Source: Oligoflexia bacterium
Lineage (GTDB): Bacteria > Bdellovibrionota_C > UBA2361 > JAFLCA01
DNA: 64,000 bases
Assembly: GCA_019694465.1 (NCBI GenBank)
Contig: JAIBBV010000012.1
Location: 1 to 64,000 of the forward strand
Reading direction: 5' to 3'
Below the pieces are notes generated by a model. That model did not search any database and was not told the origin of the DNA. It saw only the letters and a program-made list of their open reading frames with translations. Shown one piece after another: positions 18,063-26,118 of this stretch. Position numbers and translations under genes: made by a program. Numbering within the stretch: the stretch's first letter is position 1; each line of letters begins with the position of its first letter.

Positions 18063-19178
18063 ATGAGCAATTTTGGGGACTGTGTCGCCGATATGACAAG
18101 CCTAGAGGCGGAGCGAGCTATTTGTTTCGCTGCTGCTTGCGCCGCCCGCAGTAGTAGATCTGTGTTTTTGGAAAAATTCATGCGCGGGCTGCCGGCGTCC
18201 CTGGCCGCCCAATCCGCCAGAATAAATGAGCGCATGCTAGACGAGGCGCTTAAATGCGTCGAAAAACATCAGGCAGCAGGTATGCGCGTTGTCAGCATTG
18301 GCGAGCAGGCATATCCGCCGCTCTTGCGGCATATTCCAGACCCACCACTCGTCCTGTGGAGTAAAGGCGGAGACTTGGCCGCACTCGCGGACATCCCCAG
18401 CGTTGCAGTTGTCGGCTCACGCAATGCTAGCACCGCTAGCTGTGCTCTAGCGCGGAGAGTGGGAGAGTTTCTTGCCAGCAGCGGCGCCTGTGTCATTAGC
18501 GGCCTAGCCTTTGGTGTTGATGGGGAAGCCCACGCTGCTAGTCTTGGCGACCGACACCCCGCTGTCCCAACAGTAGCAGTCTTAGGGCATGGCTTAAACG
18601 AGGAGATCTATCCGCGCGCGCATCGCAGACTGGCTGATCGCATCATGGAAAATGGGGGTGTACTGCTCAGCCACTTTGCCCCCGAAGCTAGTCCACTACC
18701 AGCAAACTTCCTAGACCGAAACCGAATCATAGCGGGACTAGCTGTCCTAACCATTGTGATACAGGCAGGCGAAAGAAGCGGAGCCTTGGCAACCGCGCGC
18801 GCAGCCGCCGAGGCTGGCAGAGATGTTTTGGTGGCCCCAGGAGCTATGGGCGATGGAGACTATAGCGGATCTAATCGCCTCATTCGGGCAGGCGCCCATA
18901 TCCTGACCGAACTAGCGGACATACGAGATCTGGTGCCCGACCTGGCTCCTCAAGTTGAGCTTACAACAGGGCAGGGCGAGCCTAAATTGAGCGATCTATC
19001 ACAGCAAATGCTCGGGATCTTTAAGCAGCAGGGGGAACACACCTATACCAACTTACTTACCGCACTAGGCTGTGAAGCTTCACAAGTCTCACTAAGTCTT
19101 ATGGAACTTGAACTCGCAGGCCTGGTAGGACAGGCCCCCGGCGATCGCTACGTATATCTGCATAAGGAACTGCCATAA
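18063..19178 (+). CDS. dprA: DNA-processing protein DprA/Smf
   Basis: Binds incoming single-stranded DNA during natural transformation and loads RecA. The 371-residue product has the usual three parts: an N-terminal SAM-like region (~1-85), the Rossmann-type core with VAVVGSRNAS, CVISGLAFGVDGEAHAASL, TVAVLGHGL, NFLDRNRIIAGL and the ERSGALATARAAAEAGRDV block, and a C-terminal winged helix (LLTALGCEASQVSLSLMELE). The ATG at 18063 has no strong upstream site. The gene is followed by tRNA-His about 100 bp later. Confidence 0.95.
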   Translation: MSNFGDCVADMTSLEAERAICFAAACAARSSRSVFLEKFMRGLPASLAAQSARINERMLDEALKCVEKHQAAGMRVVSIGEQAYPPLLRHIPDPPLVLWSKGGDLAALADIPSVAVVGSRNASTASCALARRVGEFLASSGACVISGLAFGVDGEAHAASLGDRHPAVPTVAVLGHGLNEEIYPRAHRRLADRIMENGGVLLSHFAPEASPLPANFLDRNRIIAGLAVLTIVIQAGERSGALATARAAAEAGRDVLVAPGAMGDGDYSGSNRLIRAGAHILTELADIRDLVPDLAPQVELTTGQGEPKLSDLSQQMLGIFKQQGEHTYTNLLTALGCEASQVSLSLMELELAGLVGQAPGDRYVYLHKELP

Positions 19179-19279
19179 ATTGCCAAAATGCTCGTAGTCT
19201 CGGGCGCTTGCAAATCAGGCGCCAGTTAGACCATAATCGCGGGTCTTGGCGGCCTTCTTGGCCCGCCATTGCGCCAAAT

Positions 19280-19356
19280 GGTGGCTGTAGCTCAGTTGGT
19301 AGAGCGCTGGATTGTGATTCCAGGTGTCGTGGGTTCGAGTCCCATCAGCCACCCCA
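19280..19356 (+). tRNA. tRNA-His (anticodon GTG)
   Basis: A complete cloverleaf: acceptor arm GTGGCTG pairs with CAGCCAC, the D arm is GCTCAGTTGGTAGAGC, the anticodon loop is ATTGTGATT, and the T arm is GTGGGTTCGAGTCCCAT. The extra G at 19280 facing C73 is the His-specific G-1. The CCA end is encoded. Downstream DNA changes character, so this may be an island integration point, though no matching repeat of its 3' end was found in the accessory region. Confidence 0.97.
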
Positions 19357-19528
19357 CTTTGAAATTTCCTGAAATGTCCTGAAATTCTTTGATTGATTTT
19401 AGATTACACGTTTATACGTGACGGCACTTCGAGCGTACTCTAGCGGAGATCCTGTTGCTACATCTTTTCTTCGTGCGTACTCAAACGCTTGCCGCCACGC
19501 ATTGTAGACTCGCAATATTTACCCGGCG

Positions 19529-20041
19529 TTATTTTTCCGATTGCGCCATCTTACGAATTTGGTCTCCGTACAAGATCTCAGTGCACTCGGGGCAAATTCC
19601 GTGCGAAAATAGTGCTTCGCTTCGGGTTGAAATATAGCTTTCTATTTGTTCCCAACCTCCTTCCTTGCTGCGAATTTTCTTGCAACTGGCGCAAATTGGC
19701 AAAAATCCTCTAAGAATTTTTAGCTCAACGAACTGACGTACTGCATACGCAACAAACAAAAGCATTACAATACGAATCAATGAATTAACAGAGGGAATGA
19801 GACCGAAAGGATTAACTCCCCACGCATAGAGAGTGCCCGCACGAAACAATGTTAGTACTATCGACAGCAATATGGCAGGGGCAAGACTGCAATATCGCGC
19901 CATTCCGGCGACGGGAAGCATGAAAAGAATGGGAAACTGAATATCTGGTCCGGTAAGAAAATCCAGGAACCCAACCACGGCAGCGGCAGCCCACCACATC
20001 GATTGATAGGTCAGCCACTTTTTTCTAGGAATTATCTCCAT
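19529..20041 (-). CDS. membrane protein with C-terminal Cys motif
   Basis: A 170-residue protein with four probable transmembrane helices in the first ~110 residues. A conserved-looking cytoplasmic tail follows: LRGFLPICASCKKIRSK, W-Q-I-E-S-Y-I and FSHGICPECTEILYG. The tail with its two C-x2-C pairs is known at the ends of bacterial sensor and receiver proteins and probably binds zinc, but its role is unclear. It lies just after tRNA-His on the opposite strand, in DNA more AT-rich than the core. No partner gene is adjacent. Confidence 0.65.
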   Translation of the reverse strand: MEIIPRKKWLTYQSMWWAAAAVVGFLDFLTGPDIQFPILFMLPVAGMARYCSLAPAILLSIVLTLFRAGTLYAWGVNPFGLIPSVNSLIRIVMLLFVAYAVRQFVELKILRGFLPICASCKKIRSKEGGWEQIESYISTRSEALFSHGICPECTEILYGDQIRKMAQSEK

Positions 20042-20175
20042 CTGGTATCATCTCAGGAAAGTGCGGGCGTGCATTATTTACGAGTTCACACTAAACGTAA
20101 CTTTGGCGGCTAAAATGGACTGATCTTATTCAACCCACCCTAGCCGTCGTTTAATATTACGGTCATTGATTTGAA

Positions 20176-21069
20176 TTAAGAGGAGTTAGCCACCGTATCG
20201 TATACGGGGAGAGCGGACTCTAACAAAGGTCGCTTGATGAATCGTTCCATCTCGTCTCCGAAGCTGCTTAATTCTTCAATGCTTACTTCAACTATGTGGG
20301 TGCAACCACCGAATAGTGCTTGTCGTTCTGGATGAACCCCCGTTACGCGCTTAGCTATCTCCTCGCTCAATGTAAAACGGGCTGTGGAATCGGCACGTGG
20401 TATAAACACCGCGTACTCTTCTTCAATATTGCCAGACAGTGCAATCTCTCCCGGTACAATTTTTAAGGTATCAGCAGGGTCGGAGCTAAAAAGAGCGCAA
20501 AAGTTAACTCGTTTCTGGCTTCGCCCTTTTTCTTTGTTCTCTTGTCCCACATTTATTCCCTTTTCATTGGCATCAGCCGGATTTGACTCGACAACCCACA
20601 GCATCTCTTCAAGCAACTCCAGTACCTGAATCAATACATAGCGAGTAACATGGTCAAACGACATGCCCTGAACCGAAAGAGCATTCCGACAGACCTCAAT
20701 CGACTGCACAAGATAAGTTAACAGTTCGGCGTGAATTCCTGTCCAAGTTGTAGGGGACCATGTTGCGCCAGGTACCTCACGAAACTCGAAAGGTGACTCA
20801 GCGATTGGGATTGCCTCTGCTGCCCCCGTAAGTCGAAGTAAGCGATCAGAAATTCGGCGGAATGCGTGTTTAGCCAAGCCTTCTAGCTTACCAACAACCT
20901 GCAAAGCCTCCCGGTCGCCTCTTTCCGTCAAGACAGATTGAAATTTCTGGAGTGCATTACGAATATTCAATACTGAGCTTCTGACCTGCTGACACGAAAT
21001 AATTATTGTGTCTTTAGCACGGCGTCTTGGGCGCATGCGTTTAAGCAGCTTATTCATTGTGTTTTTCAT
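20176..21069 (-). CDS. hypothetical protein
   Basis: A 297-residue soluble protein that I do not recognise. The N-terminus is very basic (LLKRMRPRRRAKDT), the first half is helical (QQVRSSVLNIRNALQKFQ, LLRLTGAAEAIP) and the second half mixes strands and helices around FGGCTHIVEVSIEELSSFGDEMERF. No signal peptide or membrane segment is visible. It is divergent from the antiporter gene with a 120-bp gap, so the two promoters are close together. The start is the first ATG, with GGAGG five bases further upstream. Confidence 0.55.
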   Translation of the reverse strand: MKNTMNKLLKRMRPRRRAKDTIIISCQQVRSSVLNIRNALQKFQSVLTERGDREALQVVGKLEGLAKHAFRRISDRLLRLTGAAEAIPIAESPFEFREVPGATWSPTTWTGIHAELLTYLVQSIEVCRNALSVQGMSFDHVTRYVLIQVLELLEEMLWVVESNPADANEKGINVGQENKEKGRSQKRVNFCALFSSDPADTLKIVPGEIALSGNIEEEYAVFIPRADSTARFTLSEEIAKRVTGVHPERQALFGGCTHIVEVSIEELSSFGDEMERFIKRPLLESALPVYDTVANSS

Positions 21070-21162
21070 ATATCCTCCTGGCGATTAAATTCACATTATT
21101 TTGTCCTAATTGAATTATCGGGCATCCAAACAGTGATCACAAAGATATAATTTGCAAGTTAC

Positions 21163-21181
21163 ATATAACCTATGGTTATAT
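21163..21181. promoter_or_regulatory. operator-like palindrome at the antiporter promoter
   Basis: A perfect inverted repeat, ATATAACC-TAT-GGTTATAT, ends 9 bp before the antiporter ATG and overlaps a TATAAT -10-like box at 21179-21184. A transcript from this box would start at or next to the ATG. A regulator bound here would block the promoter; the LysR gene downstream is a candidate. Confidence 0.5.
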
Positions 21182-21190
21182 AATGGAATC

Positions 21191-22963
21191 ATGATTGCAC
21201 CTACGCTTCAATTAGTTTTCATTATTACTGTTGGAACCCTTTGCCAGATCGTTGGTTGGCGCACTAAAATTCCTTCAATTCTTCTCTTGCTGGTTGCTGG
21301 CATTGTCGCGGGTCCTGTATTTGGGCTTATTCATCCCGATGCCCTTTTTGGCTCATTATTAAATCCACTTATTGAGCTGGCTGTTGCCGTTATATTATTT
21401 GAAGGCGGCTTGAGTCTCTCCCAAGCGGAGTTAGGACGAGTTGGAGGAACTGTTATACGACTTATTTCTCTATCTACCCTTATAACCTGGCTACTGCTCG
21501 CATCTCTTTCATATTTTCTTCTTCACTTGGGTGGTCCTGCATCATTACTGCTCGGAGCCATACTAGTGATTTCGGGTCCAACGGTAGTGATTCCACTACT
21601 GCGTCTAATTCGTGCCCGTGCCCCGGTTGAACCGATTTTGAGATGGGAAGGCATTCTTATTGACCCAATCGGGGTAGTCTTGGCTGTGCTTGTGGCAGAA
21701 GTATGTGAATCAGGTATCGGAGTTTTTGCACCCTGGCACTTTGCAAGTGGAATAGCTCTTAGTCTAGGCATAGGCATCTCCCATGGATGGATCGGATCCC
21801 AGATCATAAAGAGGACCGTTGGAAAGCATCTTGTTCCTGATCAGTTTGTTGTGCCACTAACTCTTGCTGTCGTATTTTCTCTTGTAACCCTTTCAAATGC
21901 GATTCATGAACAGTCCGGACTTCTTACCTCAACTCTGATGGGGCTATTTGTAGCAAGCAACAACAAGGCATGGGTTCAGACAATCGAAGACTTTATCGGT
22001 CATACGCAAAGGATGTTTATTGGTGTTCTTTTTATTATTTTGGCTGCTCGCTTGGAGCCGACTTACTTGAATTATTTGAGTTTTGACCTCTGCGTCTTTC
22101 TTTTGATTGCGATTTTAGCGGTCCGACCACTGTCAGTGTTCATCTCAACTTTTGGCACAAAATTATCTTTTCGTGAGAAAATCGCTATTTCATCACTTGC
22201 TCCACGCGGCATTGTATCAGCTGCTCTTGCTTCTTCTCTGGGTGGCGCACTAGTTGAGGCAGGGATACCAGGGATGCAAAATATTCTTCCATACACCTTT
22301 GCCACAATTATCGGAACAGTTGCGTTCTATGCCCTGCTCACTCCGTTAATCTTTGATTTACTTGGGGTTCGACAGCAAGCAGCTGAAGGCGTCCTTTTTA
22401 TGGGAGGAGGGCGCTTTGCATTTGCGCTTGGAAAAGTTCTCGATAAGGAAGGCTTTAAGGTAGCATTTGTTGATAGCAATGAAAGTAGCATTCAGCGTCT
22501 ACGAGCTGCCGGGATGAACTGTTTCCATGGAAACATTTTGTCAGATAGTGTCCAGGAAGAGATTAATTTTGATGGTATTGGTAAACTCTTAGCGTGTACT
22601 TCAAACGATGAAGCTAACTCACTTGCAACAGTTGAGTTTAAGCACACCTTTGGCTCAGCCCAGGTATACCAATTGGCGTCTACTGATGCAGATACCTCAA
22701 GAATTGGTGGGCGGACGTTCTGTTGCAAAGATCTAACATTTGAAAATGTAGAAGAACTTTGGAGCAAGGGATATCGCCCTTTTTGCCGTGATGTTTCTAA
22801 CAATGCGCCGTCTATTGAGTCTCGACCAGAGGATATGCCTGAATTCTTAATTGCGGAAATTGAGAATCAAAGTCTTTTTTTTCATGCGGATGATAAACTT
22901 CAGCGACCGACAAAACCGAATAAGCAGGTTGTCTTTGGGCTTCAAAAAAAAGGTGGTACTTAG
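21191..22963 (+). CDS. CPA1-family Na+/H+ antiporter with RCK-type NAD-binding domain
   Basis: A 590-residue integral membrane exchanger. About twelve hydrophobic segments occupy residues 1-390, including the family block LAVAVILFEGGLSLS, VISGPTVVIPLLR and the acidic ILIDPIGVVLA motif. A cytosolic TrkA-N/RCK-like domain follows (GVLFMGGGRFAFALGK, then VAFVDSNESSIQRLRAAG). This architecture matches NhaP-like proton antiporters used in pH and salt homeostasis. The ATG at 21191 replaces an upstream TTG. The LysR regulator follows immediately. Confidence 0.88.
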   Translation: MIAPTLQLVFIITVGTLCQIVGWRTKIPSILLLLVAGIVAGPVFGLIHPDALFGSLLNPLIELAVAVILFEGGLSLSQAELGRVGGTVIRLISLSTLITWLLLASLSYFLLHLGGPASLLLGAILVISGPTVVIPLLRLIRARAPVEPILRWEGILIDPIGVVLAVLVAEVCESGIGVFAPWHFASGIALSLGIGISHGWIGSQIIKRTVGKHLVPDQFVVPLTLAVVFSLVTLSNAIHEQSGLLTSTLMGLFVASNNKAWVQTIEDFIGHTQRMFIGVLFIILAARLEPTYLNYLSFDLCVFLLIAILAVRPLSVFISTFGTKLSFREKIAISSLAPRGIVSAALASSLGGALVEAGIPGMQNILPYTFATIIGTVAFYALLTPLIFDLLGVRQQAAEGVLFMGGGRFAFALGKVLDKEGFKVAFVDSNESSIQRLRAAGMNCFHGNILSDSVQEEINFDGIGKLLACTSNDEANSLATVEFKHTFGSAQVYQLASTDADTSRIGGRTFCCKDLTFENVEELWSKGYRPFCRDVSNNAPSIESRPEDMPEFLIAEIENQSLFFHADDKLQRPTKPNKQVVFGLQKKGGT

Positions 22964-23878
22964 ATGCTCAATCTAAATCATTTCTATTACTTCTACATGG
23001 TAGCACAGACGGGCAGCGTTACGGCGGCTTCTGGAGTGCTCCGTATTTCTCAGCCTGCCCTTAGTAAGCAGATAAATATTTTTGAAGGATCTATCAACAC
23101 CAAACTCTTCGAAAGGCAGGGGCGTGGGCTTCGCTTAACACCTGCCGGACTTTCATTGTATGGACAAGCAAGGGGTGTATTCGAAAAGGCAGAGCAGATA
23201 AGCCGTGATTTTAGCGTGAACATCCGCGCCCCGCAGGAAAGAATTCAGCTTGGATTCGGTATGGGCGTAGGGCGACCGCTTGCATCTGATCTGATTGGAC
23301 GATTCTTTAACCTATACGCAGACAGAGCTGCTCGTCCATGCCTTACAGCTTACTCACTAGAAGGAGACTCTCTTAGTAAGTACCTACAGGAGCATGTAAT
23401 TGATGCATGCCTGACAGAGCGACGCCTCGCTAATCCAGCTTTGATGGCAGTGGCTTCTATTTCTGCTCCGATGTGCCTCGCGGTGCCTGCACCATTTTCT
23501 GCTAAATTAAAGGGGGTTAAAAAAGATGAATTAAGTGCAATTGTTGCTGCTCTGAAACTACCATGGATATTACCCACGCCCAATATTCGCTTGCGTTATG
23601 ATATAGAAAATATTGCAGAGAGACATGGCTTTGAACTGGAATCTATTCTTGAAAGTGATTCAATGATTTCTATAGTGCGATCTGTTGAGAGCGGATTAGG
23701 TGTTTCGCTTATTCCAAAGTATTATGTAAAAGCGGCGCGGCAGGTAAAGCGAATCTTGCTTATCGAAAATTTAAAATCCCTTCCCAAGGTCAGCCTTTAT
23801 ATGTGGGCAAGGAGAGCTGAAATAGATCGACCAATTCTTAAAAATCTTACGCAGGCTTTTAATTTGGTTTTTCAGTAA
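22964..23878 (+). CDS. LysR-family regulator (NhaR-like)
   Basis: A 304-residue LysR-type transcription factor. The N-terminal winged helix begins LNLNHFYYFYMVAQTGSVTAAS, with SQPALSKQINIFE as recognition region and LFERQGRGLRLTPAG closing it, and an effector-binding domain fills the rest. The start LNHFYYFYMVA resembles NhaR, the Na+-responsive activator of antiporter genes in enteric bacteria. Its ATG directly abuts the antiporter stop codon, so the two are translationally coupled. It probably controls the palindrome at 21163-21181. Confidence 0.85.
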   Translation: MLNLNHFYYFYMVAQTGSVTAASGVLRISQPALSKQINIFEGSINTKLFERQGRGLRLTPAGLSLYGQARGVFEKAEQISRDFSVNIRAPQERIQLGFGMGVGRPLASDLIGRFFNLYADRAARPCLTAYSLEGDSLSKYLQEHVIDACLTERRLANPALMAVASISAPMCLAVPAPFSAKLKGVKKDELSAIVAALKLPWILPTPNIRLRYDIENIAERHGFELESILESDSMISIVRSVESGLGVSLIPKYYVKAARQVKRILLIENLKSLPKVSLYMWARRAEIDRPILKNLTQAFNLVFQ

Positions 23879-24413
23879 TTAGGCAGTAATGTGAATTTCA
23901 AGAAATTTCACAACCTTTCAAAATTACCCCAAAATTGGATGTGAAAAGGATGCACGAATTCACCAAACCCAATAGAAACAAGGGTTTTGCGAGCTTCAGA
24001 TACTCCACCCCAGTATTCCCCGCGCGGCACTCGGGCCTGACGCACGATTCTATTCCTCGCATCGCTGGGGCATCGGCGAAACAGGGGCGCTACCCCTGGA
24101 GCCTGAAGCGCTACTCGGACATCTTTTCTTAGAAAACTACACGCCTGCTGGGGTATAATTCGCGGGGATTGGGCCTGCACAAAGGTGCCGGGAGAAAGGG
24201 CAGGGCCGCCAACCCTGGATAATAAATATCCCGGGTTGGCCACGATCCAACTATTCGCTCTGTGGGGTTCGCCTAGTTTTTAGGGACTTTTGATCAAGGG
24301 GGTCGAATTGCTTATGGTGTCGAAATGTATGTCTTTTTCGACAAATATCCCAGCACTACCTTTTGACTAATAATAGCCTTGACGACGACCTGCGATAATT
24401 ATAGAATAATTAT
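23879..24413. other. 535-bp stretch without a recognised gene, with a strong hairpin
   Basis: The stretch holds a long inverted repeat at 24208-24240: GCCAACCC with GGGTTGGC outside and GGATA with TATCC inside, with no T-run. A 111-codon minus-strand ORF (23908-24243) covers part of it but has a low-complexity, non-coding look. The right end carries the brnT promoter. It marks the junction between the antiporter operon and the cassette array. I see no integrase or attI here. Confidence 0.5.
24379..24413 (+). promoter_or_regulatory. brnTA promoter with operator-like repeats
   Basis: TTGACG (24379-24384), 17-bp spacer, TAGAAT (24402-24407) form a near-consensus sigma-70 promoter. Two copies of the palindrome ATAATTAT (24395-24402 and 24406-24413) overlap the -10 box and are likely BrnA-binding sites. 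The predicted transcript starts at about the GTG codon at 24414, so the message would be leaderless. Confidence 0.6.
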
Positions 24414-24704
24414 GTGAGCAATATCTCTTTTGTTTGGGATCCCAAGAAAGCGGCAAGCAATCTTCGCAAGCATGGTGTCTCATTCGAAGAGGCAAGGACT
24501 GTCTTTTTGGACGAAGATGGTCTATTGCAAGACGATCATGACCATTCCCGTGGCGAGGAACGCTTTGTCCTCCTTGGCCGAAGCAGTCAGTCGAACATCT
24601 TGGTCGTTTGCCATTGTTATCGCGAGAATGAAGAAGTGATTCGAATAATTTCCGCTCGTAAAGCTACAAAGCGAGAGGAACAAAACTACTGGAGAGCCCA
24701 ATGA
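24414..24704 (+). CDS. brnT: BrnT family toxin
   Basis: A 96-residue RelE-fold ribonuclease toxin of type II toxin-antitoxin systems. The family start is intact (FVWDPKKAASNLRKHGVSFEEARTVF), as are DHSRGEERFVLLGRS and the C-terminal RIISARKATKREEQNYW block. The start is a GTG with no Shine-Dalgarno sequence, placed where transcription is predicted to begin. brnA overlaps its end by 4 bp. It is the first gene of the cassette run. Confidence 0.92.
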   Translation: MSNISFVWDPKKAASNLRKHGVSFEEARTVFLDEDGLLQDDHDHSRGEERFVLLGRSSQSNILVVCHCYRENEEVIRIISARKATKREEQNYWRAQ

Positions 24705-24964
24705 GAAAAGAATACGATTTTTCGAACGCGCGGAAGAATCCATATCCAGGGAAGCTTAAGCGTCAGATCACGATCCGTCTTGATGCGGACACCATAGAAT
24801 ACTTTAAGCGAATAGCGGCAGCGACCGAGATTCCATACCAGAAGCTGATAAATCTTTACCTGAGAGATTGCGCGCTCGAGGAGCGAAAGCCTCAAATCGC
24901 ATGGGCGTCGCGAGGAGAACAATCGGCTGGATTTGACGCCGCTCCGCGTCGCAAATCAGCCTGA
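24701..24964 (+). CDS. brnA: BrnA family antitoxin
   Basis: An 87-residue ribbon-helix-helix antitoxin that neutralises BrnT and represses its own promoter. The RHH core is GKLKRQITIRLDADTIEYFKR followed by EIPYQKLINLYLRDCALEE. It overlaps brnT by 4 bp (ATGA). The last ~17 residues (SRGEQSAGFDAAPRRKSA region) are encoded by the attC site of the cassette, so the tail is a product of the recombination site rather than of the ancestral gene. Confidence 0.9.
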   Translation: MRKEYDFSNARKNPYPGKLKRQITIRLDADTIEYFKRIAAATEIPYQKLINLYLRDCALEERKPQIAWASRGEQSAGFDAAPRRKSA

Positions 24965-24973
24965 CCGTTATAC
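24914..24973 (+). repeat. attC site 1 (brnTA cassette)
   Basis: Core-like ends GGAGAAC (24914-24920) and GTTATAC (24967-24973) flank imperfect inverted arms: CGGCTG with CAGCC, GATTTG with CAAATC, and GACGC with GCGTC around a short loop. The 60-bp length and folded structure are typical of integron attC sites. It overlaps the 3' end of brnA. Confidence 0.8.
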
Positions 24974-24984
24974 CGCTTGATGAA

Positions 24985-25416
24985 ATGACGATTACATTCT
25001 CAAAGATTATATCTGGCGAAGCTGAGGCATCCTTCGTTTACCGGGACAACCTCGTATCTGCATTCATGGATATTGAGCCTATTAACCCCGGGCATGTTCT
25101 AGTTGTGCCGAACAAAGTTGTGTCTTCGGTTTCTGAGCTTGATGATGAGACGGCTGCCCGGATCTTTGTGGTTGCTCGAAGGATTGCAAGCGCGATCCGT
25201 GAGTCTGAAATCCCTTGTGAAGGAATTAACTTCTTTCTCGCAGATGGAGAGGTAGCCGGGCAGGAGGTTTTTCACCTACATTTACATATAGTGCCCAGAT
25301 TGCGAGACGATGGATTTCAATTGAAATTCCCAGACACCGGCCATTTTAATACCGACCGCACTGAATTGAATCGAATTGCAGGACTGATTGAAGGGGTGCT
25401 TGGGAGAGCGGTATAA
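24985..25416 (+). CDS. HIT family protein (cassette-borne)
   Basis: A 143-residue histidine-triad nucleotide hydrolase or transferase. It has the Hint-like fold start (FSKIISGEAEASFVYRDNLV), DIEPINPGHVLVVPN, and the catalytic triad motif in VFHLHLHIVP. It lacks a visible ribosome-binding site and starts 12 bp after the attC core, as cassette genes often do. A second, unrelated HIT gene (hinT) lies at 53.4 kb in the core, so this copy is accessory. A kinase-like C-terminal remnant follows within the same cassette. Confidence 0.85.
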   Translation: MTITFSKIISGEAEASFVYRDNLVSAFMDIEPINPGHVLVVPNKVVSSVSELDDETAARIFVVARRIASAIRESEIPCEGINFFLADGEVAGQEVFHLHLHIVPRLRDDGFQLKFPDTGHFNTDRTELNRIAGLIEGVLGRAV

Positions 25417-25420
25417 CAAA

Positions 25421-25534
25421 TTGAGACCGACGGATAAGGTAGTCCCGGAGGAATCTATTCGCAGCGTCTTTGAACGATTGGAAGCACCTTCGACTGACGA
25501 GGGGTTTCATCAGGTAATAGTCGTTGACTCGTGA
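25421..25534 (+). pseudogene. possible C-terminal remnant of a P-loop (polynucleotide kinase-like) protein
   Basis: A 37-codon reading frame starting at TTG four bases after the HIT stop. It reads RPTDKVVPEESIRSV then FERLEAPSTDEGF. The spacing and the P-T/S-x-x-E-G-F pattern are those seen at the ends of polynucleotide-kinase or PNKP-like AAA kinases. No P-loop precedes it because the HIT gene occupies that DNA. Either it is a leftover from a HIT-kinase fusion or a short free peptide; the evidence is pattern-level only. Confidence 0.35.
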
Positions 25535-25542
25535 TAGGGGCT

Positions 25543-25610
25543 GGCTAACAATCAAAGCCACTGGACCGTCGGGCCTGCCGCCCGCCGACCAGTGCTTTTA
25601 GTCGTTATAC
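25543..25610 (+). repeat. attC site 2 (HIT cassette)
   Basis: GGCTAAC (25543-25549) and GTTATAC (25604-25610) bracket complementary arms: AAGCCACTGG with CCAGTGCTT (one extrahelical base), then GTCGGGC with GCCCGCCGAC over a CTGCC loop. Size 68 bp. This is the best-formed site of the array in classical attC terms. Confidence 0.88.
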
Positions 25611-25617
25611 CCCCAAT

Positions 25618-26118
25618 ATGCTCACACGACCCAACGCTAAACATTTTTTCACTGCCGGACTGTTCTTTGCGATTAGCGGTCTCACAGCAGAGCGCTGTTT
25701 CTGGCTCGTAGTCGGAGCTAATCCGGGGTGGCAATGGGCAGCCATGATTAGCGTATGGTCTTTCATCATTGGTGGCTTAGTCGGAAGGAGATTACTGGGA
25801 GAGAAGGTTTCATTGAAGCATATTTTTATGTCGGGGTTTGGTATTCCGTGCCTAACGCTTTACGCTTCCGGTGTTTCCTTTGGCTTGGGTCCCGCACTCG
25901 CAAACATTTTTTCAGATAGTCCAATGGATGGCTTCAAGCAAATGCTTTTCTCTCCATTTCTGGGGTTGGTCGTAGCTGGCAGCGGTTTCCTTGTGACATT
26001 TTGGCTCATTATTCCGGTAGGGGTATGTGCAAGTTGGGTACTTTCTTTATTCGGAAGTGTGAGAGGTAATAAAAAGGGGCATAACAATTCGCGCGACAGC
26101 GGAGGCGAAACCGCGTAA
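25618..26118 (+). CDS. small polytopic membrane protein (cassette-borne)
   Basis: A 166-residue protein with four predicted transmembrane helices (HFFTAGLFFAISGLTA, WAAMISVWSFIIGGLVG, IFMSGFGIPCLTLYASG, and a C-terminal pair of hydrophobic runs around LVVAGSGFLVTFWLIIPVG). I recognise no family. It starts 7 bp after the attC core without a ribosome-binding site. Its last ~13 residues (NNSRDSGGETA) are encoded by the next attC site, as with brnA, so the C-terminal tail is probably not functional sequence. Confidence 0.6.
   Translation: MLTRPNAKHFFTAGLFFAISGLTAERCFWLVVGANPGWQWAAMISVWSFIIGGLVGRRLLGEKVSLKHIFMSGFGIPCLTLYASGVSFGLGPALANIFSDSPMDGFKQMLFSPFLGLVVAGSGFLVTFWLIIPVGVCASWVLSLFGSVRGNKKGHNNSRDSGGETA

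Noticed and set aside
23908-24243. 111-codon minus-strand ORF
   Set aside because: Composition is irregular, it crosses a strong hairpin, and it shows no domain. It is treated as non-coding.
25409-25416. GGTATAAC at the end of the HIT gene considered as the left core of attC site 2
   Set aside because: It would make the site 200 bp with no internal arm pairing. The closer GGCTAAC at 25543 gives a well-paired 68-bp site.
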